64,000 bases of DNA from Bordetella genomosp. 10 (GCF_002261225.1 NZ_NEVM01000001.1:744001-808000); one strand, 5' to 3'; shown: positions 50,395-59,149, counted from the first letter of the stretch. Program-made: numbers and translations. The notes: a model not told the origin generated them from the letters alone.

Positions 50395-51378
50395 CTATTC
50401 CTTGTCCAGCCCGATCCGCTTGACGATGGCGCCGTAGCGCGCGTATTCCGCGTTGACGAAGGACGCGAAGTCGGCGCCTTTCTTGTAGACCAGGGGCGTG
50501 TCCAGCTTGTTCGCCGCTTCCTGGTACGCCGCCGTGTGGACCGCCTGGTCGCAGGCCGCTTCCAGCCTGGCGCGCACGGCGGCGGGAAGGCCCTTGGGCG
50601 CGATGAGGCCGCCCCATACGGAGAAGGCGATGGGATAGCCCAGTTCCTTGACCGTCGGCACGTCCGGATACGCCGCCAGCCGCGTTTCGCTGAACAACGC
50701 CAGGGGCCGGAGCTTGTACTGCCGGGACACGGTGGGGGTTTCGTCGAAGACGTCTATCTGTCCGCCCATCAGGCCGGTGACCATCTCGCTGGAGCTCTTG
50801 TAGGGCACGTGCAGCGCGCTCGCGCCCGCCGCGTCCATCAGGCCCTGCATGGAAAGATGCAGGACCGTGCCGGCGCCCGACGACCCGTAGTTGATCTTGC
50901 CCGGGTGCTGCCTGGCCGCATCGATGACGTCCTGCAGGCGATGCTACGGCGAATCGCTCTTCACCATCATCATCAACGGCACCTCGTAGGTTCCGCAGAT
51001 GTGGTCGAAGCTGTCCGGCGCGTAGCCGGTCTTGCGGATGGCCGGCTGGATGGCTTCCGGGCCCACCACGCTCAGGCCGATGGTATAGCCGTCGCGCGGC
51101 GCGCGGGCGAGCTCGGACATGCCGATGGCGCCGCCCGCGCCGGCGCGGTTCTCGATGACGACGCCCTTGCCCAGCGCCTCCGTCAGCGGCTTCTGCAGGA
51201 TGCGCGCCATGATGTCGGAGGTCCCGCCCGGTCCGAAGGGAACGATCATGGTGATGGGCCGCGCCGGGTAGTCGTCGCGGGCCCACGCGGGCGCGGCGGC
51301 CGTGGCGAGCAGGACCAGGCAAAGGGATGCGGCGGCCGGGCGCGAGGACCTGGCCGTACGGCGTATCGGGGCTGGCAT
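50395..51378 (-). pseudogene. Bug-family receptor interrupted by an in-frame TAG
   Basis: A full-length Bug reading frame (328 codons) runs from ATG 51378 to the stop at 50395, with all hallmarks: signal peptide ending WA-RDDYPARPI, VPFGPGGTSDIMAR, ENRAGAGGAIG, RDGYTIGL, HVPYKSS. One codon is TAG (plus-strand CTA at 50944-50946), between SDSP and HRLQDVIDAARQ. Many Bugs have an aromatic residue there (SPY/SPF), so TAC to TAG is the likely change. The frame is otherwise kept with no indels, which points to a recent nonsense mutation or a sequence error. It is the last gene of the sugar-acid operon. Confidence 0.85.
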
Positions 51379-51494
51379 GGGTTGTCTCCCTGGTTTTTTT
51401 TCGTGATGGTTGCGGCCGGCCGCCGCCGCTTTCCGGCGATGCGCGCCGGGGCGGCAGGGCGAGGTCTCCCGCCGGCCGGCGCGGGTCTATCGGT

Positions 51495-52304
51495 TCAATA
51501 CACCGTGCCGTCGAACGTGCGCGCGAGGTCCGGCTGGATGGCCTGGATGAAGGCGGTGGCCTGGCGCATCATCATTCCCATGTCGGACGCCACGGCGACG
51601 AAGCGGTAGCCCAGCGCCAGGAACTGGCGCACGATCTCCGGCGTGGGGCCGACGATCCCGCAGGGCTTGCCCAGGGCCTGGCAGCGCTTCGCGACGTCCT
51701 CGATGACGGCCAGCACGTCGGGATGGGTGATGTTGCCGATGTGCCCCATATTGGCCGACAGGTCGCCGGGCCCGAGGAAGAAGGCGTCGACGCCGGGCAC
51801 CGCCGCCATCGCCTCCAGATTGCTGACGGCGCGCGGCGTTTCCAACTGGATGATGGTGAAGACCGAATCGTTGGCCCGCGCGCCGTAGCCGGTCGCCGTG
51901 CCGTAGCCGCTGGCCCGATGCACGGCCGCGAAGCCGCGCGTGCCCTGCGGCGGATACTTGGCGTTGGCGACGGCCTGCGCGGCCTGTTCCGGCGTGTCGA
52001 TGAAAGGGAACATCAGCGTGCCGGCGCCCAGGTCCAGCGCGCGCTTGACGCAGACGGCGTCGTTGGCGGGCAGGCGCGCGATGGCGCAGGCGGACGTGCC
52101 CGCGATCGCCTGCAGCGTGTGCAAGGTGTCCTTCTGGTCCATGGGCACGTGCTCGAGGTCGACGAGCAGCCAGTCGAAACCGGCGCGCCCCATGGCCTCG
52201 GCGGTGCTGGTGGCGCCCGACATCAGCCAGGTGCCCAGCGGCACGCCCGGTCGGGCCAGGCGCTGGCGGAAGGGATTGACGAGCAGGTCGTTGTTCGCGG
52301 TCAT
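51495..52304 (-). CDS. HpcH/HpaI-type aldolase (2-keto-3-deoxy-sugar acid aldolase-like)
   Basis: This 269-aa pyruvate-type class II aldolase has metal/substrate motifs DWLLVDLEHVPMD, ALDLGAGTLMFPFIDTPEQAAQAV and FFLGPGDLSANMG, resembling GarL/YfaU (2-keto-3-deoxyglucarate or -rhamnonate aldolases). AGGA precedes ATG 52304. It follows the IlvD/Edd dehydratase by 70 bp. Together they would convert an aldonate through its 2-keto-3-deoxy form to pyruvate and an aldehyde (inference from family pairing). Confidence 0.91.
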   Translation of the reverse strand: MTANNDLLVNPFRQRLARPGVPLGTWLMSGATSTAEAMGRAGFDWLLVDLEHVPMDQKDTLHTLQAIAGTSACAIARLPANDAVCVKRALDLGAGTLMFPFIDTPEQAAQAVANAKYPPQGTRGFAAVHRASGYGTATGYGARANDSVFTIIQLETPRAVSNLEAMAAVPGVDAFFLGPGDLSANMGHIGNITHPDVLAVIEDVAKRCQALGKPCGIVGPTPEIVRQFLALGYRFVAVASDMGMMMRQATAFIQAIQPDLARTFDGTVY

Positions 52305-52374
52305 GAGGATTCCTGATGGGAGATGGAAGTGGGGCGCCGGCTTGCGTATCGGGCGGGCGCGGCGCCGGTACGGG

Positions 52375-54132
52375 TCAGTAGATCGGCGGCTCCGGCGTCG
52401 GCGCGCTGCCTTGCAGGAAGGCGAAGTCGCAGCCTTCATGGGCCTGGGTGACCTGCTCCTGGTACAGCTTGGCGTAACCCCGCGCATAGGGGCGGGCAGG
52501 CGGCTGCCAGGCCGCGCGGCGCGCCGCCAGTTCCGCATCCGATACGTCCATGTCCAGGCGCCGCGCGCCGATGTCCAGGGTGACGCGGTCGCCCGTGCGC
52601 AACAGCGCGAGCGGCCCGCCCACCGCCGCCTCGGGGGAGATATGAAGCACGCAGGTCCCGTAGTGCGTGCCGCTCATGCGCGCGTCGGACAGGCGCAGCA
52701 TGTCGCGCACGCCCTGGCGCAGCAGTTTCCTGGGTATCGGTAGGTTGCCCCACTCGGGCATGCCCGGCGCGCCGACGGGGCCGCCGTTGCGCAGCACCAG
52801 CACGGTGTTGGCGTCCACGTCCAGGTCGGGATCGTTCATCGCCGCGAGCATTTCCTCGTTGGAGTCGAAGACCAGCGCGCGGCCGGTGTGGCGCAAGAGC
52901 GCGGGCGTCGCGGCGGAAGGCTTGATCACCGCGCCGTCCGGACAGAGATTGCCCCGCAGCACGGCCAGCGCGAGCCCGGTCTCGGGACAGCCGGGCTCGG
53001 CCGCCTTCAGCGGGCGGTCGGGATCGCGGATCACGTCGTCGTCTTCACAGGCCTTGCCGGCGATGTTCTCGCCCAGGGTGCGTCCCGTGACGGTCAGGGC
53101 GCCCAGATCCAGCCGCGGCCGCAATTTTTCGAGCAGGGCGGGCAGGCCGCCGGCATAGTGGAAGTCTTCCATCAGGCGGTCGCCCGAGGGGAACAGGTTG
53201 GCCAGCACCGGCACTTCGCGGGCAATGGCGTCGAGGTCGTCCAGGCTCAGGGACAGGCCCGCGCGGCCCGCCATCGCCATCAGGTGGACGGCGGCGTTGG
53301 TCGATCCTCCCAGGGCCATGTAGGCGACGATGCCGTTGCGCAGGGAGCCTTGCGTCAACAGGCGCGAGGGGCGCAGGTCTTCCCAGATCATCTCGGTGAT
53401 GCGCCGGCCGCAAGCCCAGGCCATGCGCGTATGCGCGGCGTCCATGGCCGGCAGGCTGCTGGCGCCCGGCAGCGACAGGCCCATGGCCTCGACGATGGAC
53501 GTCATGGTGCTGGCGGTTCCCATGGTGTTGCAGGTGCCCGGCGCGCGCGTCATCCGCGATTCCAGCGCGATCCACTCCTGGCGGCCGATATTGCCCACGG
53601 CATATTCGTCCCAGTATTTGCGGGTGTGGGTGCCCGCGCCCACGGTCTGGCCCTTGTAGCGGTCATTCAGCATGGTGCCCGCGGGACAGAAGATCGCCGG
53701 CAGGTCCATGGACAGCGCGCCCATGACCAGCCCCGGCGTGGTCTTGTCGCAGCCGCCCATGAGCACCGCGCCGTCCAGCGGCAGGCTGCGCAGCAGTTCC
53801 TCGGCCTCGATGGCCAGGAAGTTGCGGTACATCATCGTGGTGGGCTTGACCATGACCTCGCCCAGGCTCAGCGCCGGCAGTTCCAGCGGATAGCCGCCGG
53901 CCTGCAGCACGCCGCGCTTGACCGCGGCGGCCCGTTCGCGCAGATGGGCATGGCAGGGCGAGAGCTCGCTCCACGTGTTCAGGATGCCGACCACCGGCCG
54001 GCCCATGAATTCCTCGCGATCCAGCCCCTGTTGCTGCATGCGCTGCCGGTGCGCGAAACCGCGCATGTTGTCGGCGGCGAACCATCGCTGGCTGCGCAGG
54101 TCTTCGAGGGCTTTGCGTTTGGCGTCGGACAT
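52375..54132 (-). CDS. IlvD/Edd-family dehydratase (sugar acid dehydratase)
   Basis: This 585-aa dehydratase has two of the Fe-S cluster cysteine motifs visible: MGGCDKTTPG near residue 125 and APGTCNTMGTASTM near 200. The catalytic-loop region near the C-terminus includes ARMSGTHYGTCVLHISPEAAVGGPLAL. The GTHYGT variation and length match L-arabonate/D-xylonate/gluconate dehydratases rather than IlvD of valine synthesis. It starts 6 bases after the Bug stop and precedes an HpcH/HpaI aldolase. It removes water from an aldonic acid. Confidence 0.91.
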   Translation of the reverse strand: MSDAKRKALEDLRSQRWFAADNMRGFAHRQRMQQQGLDREEFMGRPVVGILNTWSELSPCHAHLRERAAAVKRGVLQAGGYPLELPALSLGEVMVKPTTMMYRNFLAIEAEELLRSLPLDGAVLMGGCDKTTPGLVMGALSMDLPAIFCPAGTMLNDRYKGQTVGAGTHTRKYWDEYAVGNIGRQEWIALESRMTRAPGTCNTMGTASTMTSIVEAMGLSLPGASSLPAMDAAHTRMAWACGRRITEMIWEDLRPSRLLTQGSLRNGIVAYMALGGSTNAAVHLMAMAGRAGLSLSLDDLDAIAREVPVLANLFPSGDRLMEDFHYAGGLPALLEKLRPRLDLGALTVTGRTLGENIAGKACEDDDVIRDPDRPLKAAEPGCPETGLALAVLRGNLCPDGAVIKPSAATPALLRHTGRALVFDSNEEMLAAMNDPDLDVDANTVLVLRNGGPVGAPGMPEWGNLPIPRKLLRQGVRDMLRLSDARMSGTHYGTCVLHISPEAAVGGPLALLRTGDRVTLDIGARRLDMDVSDAELAARRAAWQPPARPYARGYAKLYQEQVTQAHEGCDFAFLQGSAPTPEPPIY

Positions 54133-54138
54133 GCTGCT

Positions 54139-55119
54139 TCATTCCATCTTGATGTTGGCGCGCTTGACCAGGTCGCCCATGGCGGCATAGTCCTTGCGCA
54201 AGAGCGTCGCGAACTCCTCCGGCGTCGAGCTGAGGATGTCGTAGCCCTGCGACGTGAGCAGTTTGCGGAATTTCGGATCGGCCAGGACGGCGCCCATGGC
54301 CGCGTTCAGTTGCGCGACGAGCGCCGGCGGCGTGCCGTGCCGGACCAGGATGCCGTTCCACACGACGGAGTTCGCGTCGGCGATGCCCGCTTCCCGCATG
54401 GTCGGCACGCCGGGCAGCAAGGGCGAGCGCTTGTCGTCGGCGATGGCCAGCGCCCGCAGCTTGCCGGCCTGCACCAGCGGCACGATGGCGGGAAGGTTGT
54501 TGAACATCATGGGGATGCGGCCGCCGAGCACGTCGTTCAGCGCTTCGGGGCCGCCCTTGTAGGGCACGTGCAGCAGCTTGATGGACGCGCGCAACTGGAA
54601 CAGCTCGGCCGCCATGTGCATGGTGTTGCCGATGCCGGCCGAGCCGTATTCGATCTTGCCCGGCTGGCGCTTGGCGGCGTCGATGAGTTGCGCCAGGGTG
54701 CGGTAGGGCGTATCGGCGCCGACGACCAGCACGTTGGGCATGCTGTGCGTCAGGCTGACCGGCTGCAGGTCGTCCAGCACGGAATAGCCCATCGAGGGGT
54801 AGATGTGCGGGTTGATGGCGAGCGTGCTCAGGGAGCCGAGCAGCAGGGCATAGCCGTCGGCCGGCATGCGCTGCGCGACATAGGCCGAGCCGATGTTGCC
54901 GTTGGCGCCCGGCCGGTTCTCGACGATCACCGATTGGCGCAGGCGATCGCCCAGGGCCTGGGCGAAAGGCCGGGCGAACTGGTCGGCGGCGCCGCCCGGC
55001 GGATAGGGCACGACGAAGGTCAAGGGCCGGTCGGGGTAGGAAGCGGCCGCACAGGCCGGCTTCAGTATTCCGAAACAGAGGGCCGATGCGGCCCCGAGGG
55101 TAAAGCCACGGCGGTTCAT
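54139..55119 (-). CDS. Bug-family periplasmic receptor, first gene of the sugar-acid operon
   Basis: This 326-aa protein has a signal peptide MNRRGFTLGAASALCFG... and Bug motifs VVPYPPGGAADQFARP, ENRPGANGNIGSAY, ADGYALLLGS and HVPYKGGPEAL. ATG 55119 follows GGAGACATC. It is directly upstream of the dehydratase, with a 6-bp gap. Two LacI operators lie 55 and 78 bp upstream. The ligand is predicted to be the aldonate used by the dehydratase. Confidence 0.92.
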   Translation of the reverse strand: MNRRGFTLGAASALCFGILKPACAAASYPDRPLTFVVPYPPGGAADQFARPFAQALGDRLRQSVIVENRPGANGNIGSAYVAQRMPADGYALLLGSLSTLAINPHIYPSMGYSVLDDLQPVSLTHSMPNVLVVGADTPYRTLAQLIDAAKRQPGKIEYGSAGIGNTMHMAAELFQLRASIKLLHVPYKGGPEALNDVLGGRIPMMFNNLPAIVPLVQAGKLRALAIADDKRSPLLPGVPTMREAGIADANSVVWNGILVRHGTPPALVAQLNAAMGAVLADPKFRKLLTSQGYDILSSTPEEFATLLRKDYAAMGDLVKRANIKME

Positions 55120-55173
55120 GATGTCTCCTTCCATTTTTCCCTGCGGCGCTGGACGGGGTCGCGGGCGCTTTCT

Positions 55174-55188
55174 TGGTTACCGGTAACA
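55174..55188. promoter_or_regulatory. LacI operator A of the sugar-acid operon
   Basis: TGGTTACCGGTAACA is a palindrome around CCGG and is identical to the second copy at 55197. It matches the GntR/GalR-type consensus of the LacI family. It lies between the divergent bug (start 55119) and lacI genes. Confidence 0.75.
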
Positions 55189-55196
55189 TACGACAT

Positions 55197-55211
55197 TGGT
55201 TACCGGTAACA
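55197..55211. promoter_or_regulatory. LacI operator B of the sugar-acid operon
   Basis: This identical TGGTTACCGGTAACA lies 23 bp from operator A centre to centre. It overlaps the probable -35 of the lacI promoter, so bound repressor should also shut off its own gene. Confidence 0.75.
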
Positions 55212-55234
55212 CCGAGCTGCGCCAAGTCTATAAT
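55206..55234 (+). promoter_or_regulatory. Probable sigma70 promoter of the lacI gene
   Basis: TATAAT at 55229-55234 is a perfect -10. GTAACA at 55206-55211 matches the -35 consensus at four of six positions, with a 17-bp spacer. It overlaps operator B, and transcription would begin near 55241. Confidence 0.5.
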
Positions 55235-55282
55235 GCGTTTCCTCCCGCCGTCAACGCGGCGGTCCGGATAGAAGGGGCATCG

Positions 55283-56407
55283 TTGGCAGGCAAGAAGAAG
55301 GCATCCACGCGGACGGCGGCGCCGCCCGCGCCCGCGGGGCGGCGCAAGATCGCCGCGATCACCATTCACGACGTGGCCGCGCTCGCGGGGGTTTCGGCCA
55401 TTTCCGTGTCCCGTTATTTCAACCAGCCGGACAGGGTGTCGGAGGCGCTGCGCGCGCGCATCGAGGACGCCGTCGCCCGGACCGGCTTCGTGCCCAGCCA
55501 GGTGGCGATGGGCCTGGCGTCCGCGCGCTCCAAGGTGGTGTGCGCGGTGATACCGAGCATCGCCAATTCCGTTTTTTCCGAAACCGTGCAGGGCATGACG
55601 GACGTGCTGCGCTCGTCAGGCCACCAGTTGCTGCTGGCGACCAGCAACTATTCCATGGCGGAAGAGGAAACCGCCGTCTGCGCCTTCGCGGGCTGGCGGC
55701 CGGCCGCGATGATCTTGACCGGACCCACGCATACCGAGCGCACCGACGCGGTGCTGCGGGCCGGCGGCTTCCCGGTCGTGGAAACCTGGGACGTGCGTCC
55801 CAACCGGCCTTTTCATCAAGTGGGATTCGCGCACGACCGGGTGGGATACGAGCAGGCCAGGCACCTGCTCGGGCAGGGCTTGCGCCGCATCCGCTTCCTG
55901 CGCACCGGCATGCGCGAGGACTTCCGTGGGGAACAGCGGTCGCAGGGGTATGCGCGGGCAATGGCGCAGGCGGGCCTGCAAGCGGACATCCACGTGCCGG
56001 AGTCGCTCGATCCCTACGAGGCCGGCGCGCAAGCGATGGCCCGGTTCGCCGCGGAGCCGGTTCGCCGGCGGCCGCAGGGCATCATTTTCGCCAACGACAA
56101 TATGGCCGCGGGCGCCATCCTGGCCGCGCCCGCGCTGGGGCTCGCGCTGCCCGGGGATTGCGCCATCGTCGGCTTCGGGGATTTTCCGGTCGCCCGGCGC
56201 TTGACGCCGGCGCTGACGACGGTGCATCCAGGCCGCTACGAAATCGGCCGCACGGCGGCGCTGCTGGTCCTGCGCCTGATCGGGGAGGACGGCGGGCCCG
56301 GCGCCGCGGCGCCACCCGAGTCCCATTTGATCGACACCGAGTTCCACATTCGCGCCAGCTCGCTGGTGGCGGGCCGGCGGCGCCCTGGAAACCCGGGCTC
56401 TCCTTGA
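55283..56407 (+). CDS. LacI-family transcriptional regulator
   Basis: This 374-aa protein has the LacI HTH at about residues 25-48 (TIHDVAALAGVSAISVSRYF), a hinge, and the sugar-binding domain (VVCAVIPSIANSVFSETVQGMTDVL; NDNMAAGAIL). The start is TTG 55283: GAAGGGG is 5 bases before it, and the TATAAT promoter lies 50 bp upstream. The earlier in-frame codons would translate the operator itself and are unlikely. It represses the divergent bug-dehydratase-aldolase operon through the tandem sites and probably itself. Its inducer is likely a sugar acid. Confidence 0.9.
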   Translation: MAGKKKASTRTAAPPAPAGRRKIAAITIHDVAALAGVSAISVSRYFNQPDRVSEALRARIEDAVARTGFVPSQVAMGLASARSKVVCAVIPSIANSVFSETVQGMTDVLRSSGHQLLLATSNYSMAEEETAVCAFAGWRPAAMILTGPTHTERTDAVLRAGGFPVVETWDVRPNRPFHQVGFAHDRVGYEQARHLLGQGLRRIRFLRTGMREDFRGEQRSQGYARAMAQAGLQADIHVPESLDPYEAGAQAMARFAAEPVRRRPQGIIFANDNMAAGAILAAPALGLALPGDCAIVGFGDFPVARRLTPALTTVHPGRYEIGRTAALLVLRLIGEDGGPGAAAPPESHLIDTEFHIRASSLVAGRRRPGNPGSP

Positions 56408-56450
56408 CCTTGGCGTCCTTCGCCGCGGTTCGCGTTCCCGGGGGATTCGG

Positions 56451-57257
56451 TCAGCCGTAGAGACGGGCGGGGTTGGCGTTCAGGATGGCCGTCAACGCAT
56501 CCGGGGTATCGGCGCAGGCCTGGCGCAGCAGGTCGAACAGGGTGTCGACGCTGGGGCGGTCATAGGCGATGTTGACGTGCGGCCAGTCGCTGCCCCACAG
56601 GATGCGGTCGGGCGCGCGCGCGATCAGCCGCCGCATGAGCGGCAGCGCCGCCCGGTAGCCGTCGTGTCCCCGGGTGATGCGGTCGGCTCCCGATATCTTC
56701 ATCCAGACGCACGGCTCGTCGAGCAGGCGCAGCAGGGGAGTGGGATCCTGGCCCTCGTCGACCGGTATCCGGCCCATGTGGTCGATGACCAGCGGCACGC
56801 CATGGGGCGCCAGCGCCGGCACCGCTTCGAGCACGTCGGCCAGGTCGGCGTGGACCAGGGCATGCCAGCCGTACGGCCGTATGCGCCGGAGCAGCGCGCT
56901 CATCCCGTCCAGGTCGGGTTTGCCGGCCAGATGCTTCATCATGCCCAGCCGGATTCCGCGCACGCCCAGCCGGTGCATGTTGTCCAGGGTCTCTTCGGGC
57001 GTGTCGCGGTCGATGAGGGCGATCCCGCGATAGGCCCCGGCGCTGGCTTCCAGCGCGGCCAGCAAGGCGCCGTGGTCGTCCCGGTAGGGCGTGGCCTGGA
57101 CGATGACGCCGCGCGTGATCCCGCAACGGGCATGCGCGGCGCGCAGCGCGGAAAAGGGCGCTTCCTCCGGCCGGTATGTAGGATTTCCCGTCAATGGGAA
57201 ATCCTTCCATGGGCCGAAGATATGCGTATGGCAATCCCAGATATCGTTTGTCGGCAT
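56451..57257 (-). CDS. Amidohydrolase family protein (PDC-lactonase/LigI-like)
   Basis: This 268-aa metal-dependent hydrolase of the amidohydrolase_2 group has WDCHTHIFG (His10 and His12), a central His (ALVHADL), IDHMGR, and the terminal LWGSDWPHVN with the catalytic Asp. The family includes 2-pyrone-4,6-dicarboxylate lactonase and related ring-cleaving hydrolases. It ends the CMD-SDR-amidohydrolase operon, 22 bp after the SDR. A lactone or cyclic ester intermediate is the likely substrate. Confidence 0.9.
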   Translation of the reverse strand: MPTNDIWDCHTHIFGPWKDFPLTGNPTYRPEEAPFSALRAAHARCGITRGVIVQATPYRDDHGALLAALEASAGAYRGIALIDRDTPEETLDNMHRLGVRGIRLGMMKHLAGKPDLDGMSALLRRIRPYGWHALVHADLADVLEAVPALAPHGVPLVIDHMGRIPVDEGQDPTPLLRLLDEPCVWMKISGADRITRGHDGYRAALPLMRRLIARAPDRILWGSDWPHVNIAYDRPSVDTLFDLLRQACADTPDALTAILNANPARLYG

Positions 57258-57279
57258 GTCCGCTATCCCTGGCCGGCGC

Positions 57280-58080
57280 TCAATCGCACCGCACGCTCAT
57301 GCCGCCGTCGACGATGATCTCGGTCCCGGTGATGAAACGGGCCTCGTCCGACGCCAGGAACAGCGCGGCGTTGGCCGTGTCGGTACCGTCGCCCATGAAG
57401 CCGAGCGGAATGCGCGCCTGGCGCTGCCGCAGCAGGGCTTCCACGTCGCCGCCGGCGCGTTGCTTGGCCAGGCGCGCCTCCACCATGGGGGTGTGCATCT
57501 GGCCGGGTACGACGGTGTTCACGCGGATCCGGTGCTTGGCATATTCGACGGCGACGACCCGGGAGAACTGGATGATCCCCGCCTTGGACGAGGCGTAGCC
57601 GACCTGCGCCGCGCCGGTCCAGCGGATGCCGGAAGTCGACGCCGTGTTCACGATGGCGCCTCCGCCTTGCTGCTGCATGACGGGGATGACGTGCTTGCAG
57701 GCCAGGAATACGCTCTTCAGATTGAAGTCCATCTGCGCGTCCCAGTCTTCCTCGGAGAGATCGACGGGGCCGCCGCGGCGCGATCCGCCGACATTGTTGA
57801 CGAGAATGTCGATGCGGCCATAGTGGTCCAGGCAGGCCTGGACCATGGCCTTGACGTCCGCGCTGCGGGTGGCGTCCGCCGTCCACGCGCGGATTTCACC
57901 CGGCGCGTCCTTTGCCAGCGCAAGCGTTTCCGTCATGGCATTGGCGTCGATATCGACGGCCAAAACCTTGGCGCCTTCCTGCGCGAAGCGCACCGCGACC
58001 GCCCGGCCATTGCCCCAGCCGGGACCGACGCAGCCCGCGCCGGTGACGATCGCCACCTTTCCTTCCAGTCTTCCGTTCAT
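57280..58080 (-). CDS. SDR-family oxidoreductase
   Basis: This 266-aa SDR has cofactor motif TGAGCVGPGWGNG at the N-terminus (a wider form of TGxxxGxG), an NNVGGSRRGG segment, and active-site residues in NTASTSGIRWTGAAQVGYASSKAG (Ser, Tyr, Lys). It resembles the dehydrogenase at 60213 (TSS/S, Y/K spacing and C-terminal IIVDGGMSVR). It lies between the CMD and amidohydrolase genes. The substrate is unknown. Confidence 0.91.
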   Translation of the reverse strand: MNGRLEGKVAIVTGAGCVGPGWGNGRAVAVRFAQEGAKVLAVDIDANAMTETLALAKDAPGEIRAWTADATRSADVKAMVQACLDHYGRIDILVNNVGGSRRGGPVDLSEEDWDAQMDFNLKSVFLACKHVIPVMQQQGGGAIVNTASTSGIRWTGAAQVGYASSKAGIIQFSRVVAVEYAKHRIRVNTVVPGQMHTPMVEARLAKQRAGGDVEALLRQRQARIPLGFMGDGTDTANAALFLASDEARFITGTEIIVDGGMSVRCD

Positions 58081-58176
58081 GGTGTCATGACTCCTTATGA
58101 GTGAGGGGGAGGCCCGGCATGTGCATGGTGCGCCCTCCTGCCGCTGCGCGGCCGCGTTTGGGGCGGCCCGGCACGC

Positions 58177-58734
58177 TCATGCCCCAGCCCGCATTTCGCG
58201 CGGTTCGCCTTCGGGCGGGTCGATGCGGAATACGTTCAAGGTCATCGAGATCAGGGTGTAGTAGCCGGCCAGGGTGACCAGGTCGAGAACGCCGTCGCGT
58301 CCGAACATCGCTTCGGCGCGCTGATAGACCGGGTCGGGCACGTCGTGCGTTTCATGCAGGACCGTCAGGAACTCGTGCACCAGGGCCTCGTCGTCGCGGG
58401 TGAAGGGAATCGGCCGCCGGTCGCGGATGGCGTCGACGACCGCGGCGTCCACGCCGGCCTCCAGGGCGATCTTCTTGTGCGCCCACCACTCGAATTCCGC
58501 GCCCCACCAGCGCGCGAGCACCAGGATGCCCAGCTCCGACAATCGCGGCGGCAGCGAACTGTCGTAACGGCAGAATTGCCCCAGCGCCTGCGCCGGCTCC
58601 GCCATCGCCGGCCGATGCAGCCATACGGCCAACGGCCCGCGAACACGGCCGCGCGGCCCGGCAGCGATGAGATCGTGGACCCGCTTCTGCGCGGGCGACA
58701 TTGCCTCTACCGAGGGAGGGGTGACTCTTGCCAT
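58177..58734 (-). CDS. Carboxymuconolactone decarboxylase family protein
   Basis: This 185-aa protein has the CMD fold: PLAVWLHRPAMAEPAQALGQFCRY, LSELGILVLARWWGAEFEWWAHKKIALEAGV and DLVTLAGYYTLISMTLNVF. No CxxC peroxidase motif is present. ATG 58734 has GGAGCCC upstream. It heads the operon with SDR and amidohydrolase. The 5' region contains the remains of a bug gene (58788-58962) and the LysR-type promoter element at 59023-59067. Confidence 0.89.
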   Translation of the reverse strand: MARVTPPSVEAMSPAQKRVHDLIAAGPRGRVRGPLAVWLHRPAMAEPAQALGQFCRYDSSLPPRLSELGILVLARWWGAEFEWWAHKKIALEAGVDAAVVDAIRDRRPIPFTRDDEALVHEFLTVLHETHDVPDPVYQRAEAMFGRDGVLDLVTLAGYYTLISMTLNVFRIDPPEGEPREMRAGA

Positions 58735-58787
58735 GGAAGGGCTCCTGTTCAGGTTGCGGGCCGGACCGGGATCTCGGCCAAAGCGTC

Positions 58788-58962
58788 ATTCGGGCTTGAT
58801 GCCCAACGCGGGGTAAAGGCCGGGAGTGACCGTTGCTCGATGAAACCAGCGTCAGGGTGCGTAGCCGTCCAGATTGATGCTTCGGCCCGCCCCGATGCCG
58901 CTTGCCAAAGTAGCTGGGGGAGCGGCGATGGCGAGCAGCCAATGCAGGATGCGCTTGGTCAA
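58788..58962 (-). pseudogene. Relic of a deleted bug gene
   Basis: A GGAGGAGA ribosome site is followed by TTG 58962 and a 36-codon frame beginning MTKRILHWLLAIAAPP, a signal-peptide-like Bug start, which stops at 58852. Further on, in another frame, RWFHRA...LGIKPE-stop (ending 58788) resembles a Bug C-terminus. The upstream promoter closely matches that of the intact bug gene at 61103-62086 in both sequence and spacing. A roughly 0.8-kb internal deletion of a bug gene explains all three observations; the region could alternatively encode a 36-aa exported peptide. Confidence 0.5.
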
Positions 58963-59022
58963 GGAAGTCTCCTCCGTATTTGTTGTCTTGTGGGGAGATT
59001 CTGCTTAAGCTCGAAGATATCC

Positions 59023-59067
59023 GTCCAATTGCATTTTTGGATGTGAGTAATTCCTTATCGGAATTAC
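59023..59067. promoter_or_regulatory. LysR-type promoter element, copy A
   Basis: It contains GTCCAATT, then GTAATTCC-N5-GGAATTAC (59047-59067), a perfect dyad with LysR T-N11-A spacing. About 31 of 45 positions match copy B at 62143-62187 without gaps. It lies 61 bp upstream of the bug relic start and 141 bp before lysR. Confidence 0.7.
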
Positions 59068-59094
59068 CGGGGTGGATGGGTATGTTCCTTCCGC

Positions 59095-59130
59095 TAACCG
59101 CAACCGCAACCGCAACCGCAACCGCAACTG
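59095..59130. repeat. CAACCG hexamer array
   Basis: Four perfect CAACCG units (59101-59124) are flanked by one degenerate copy on each side. If translated it gives repeated Thr-Ala, but it is upstream of the real lysR start. Confidence 0.8.
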
Positions 59131-59149
59131 CTTTCCTCTTTCCGGCTTC

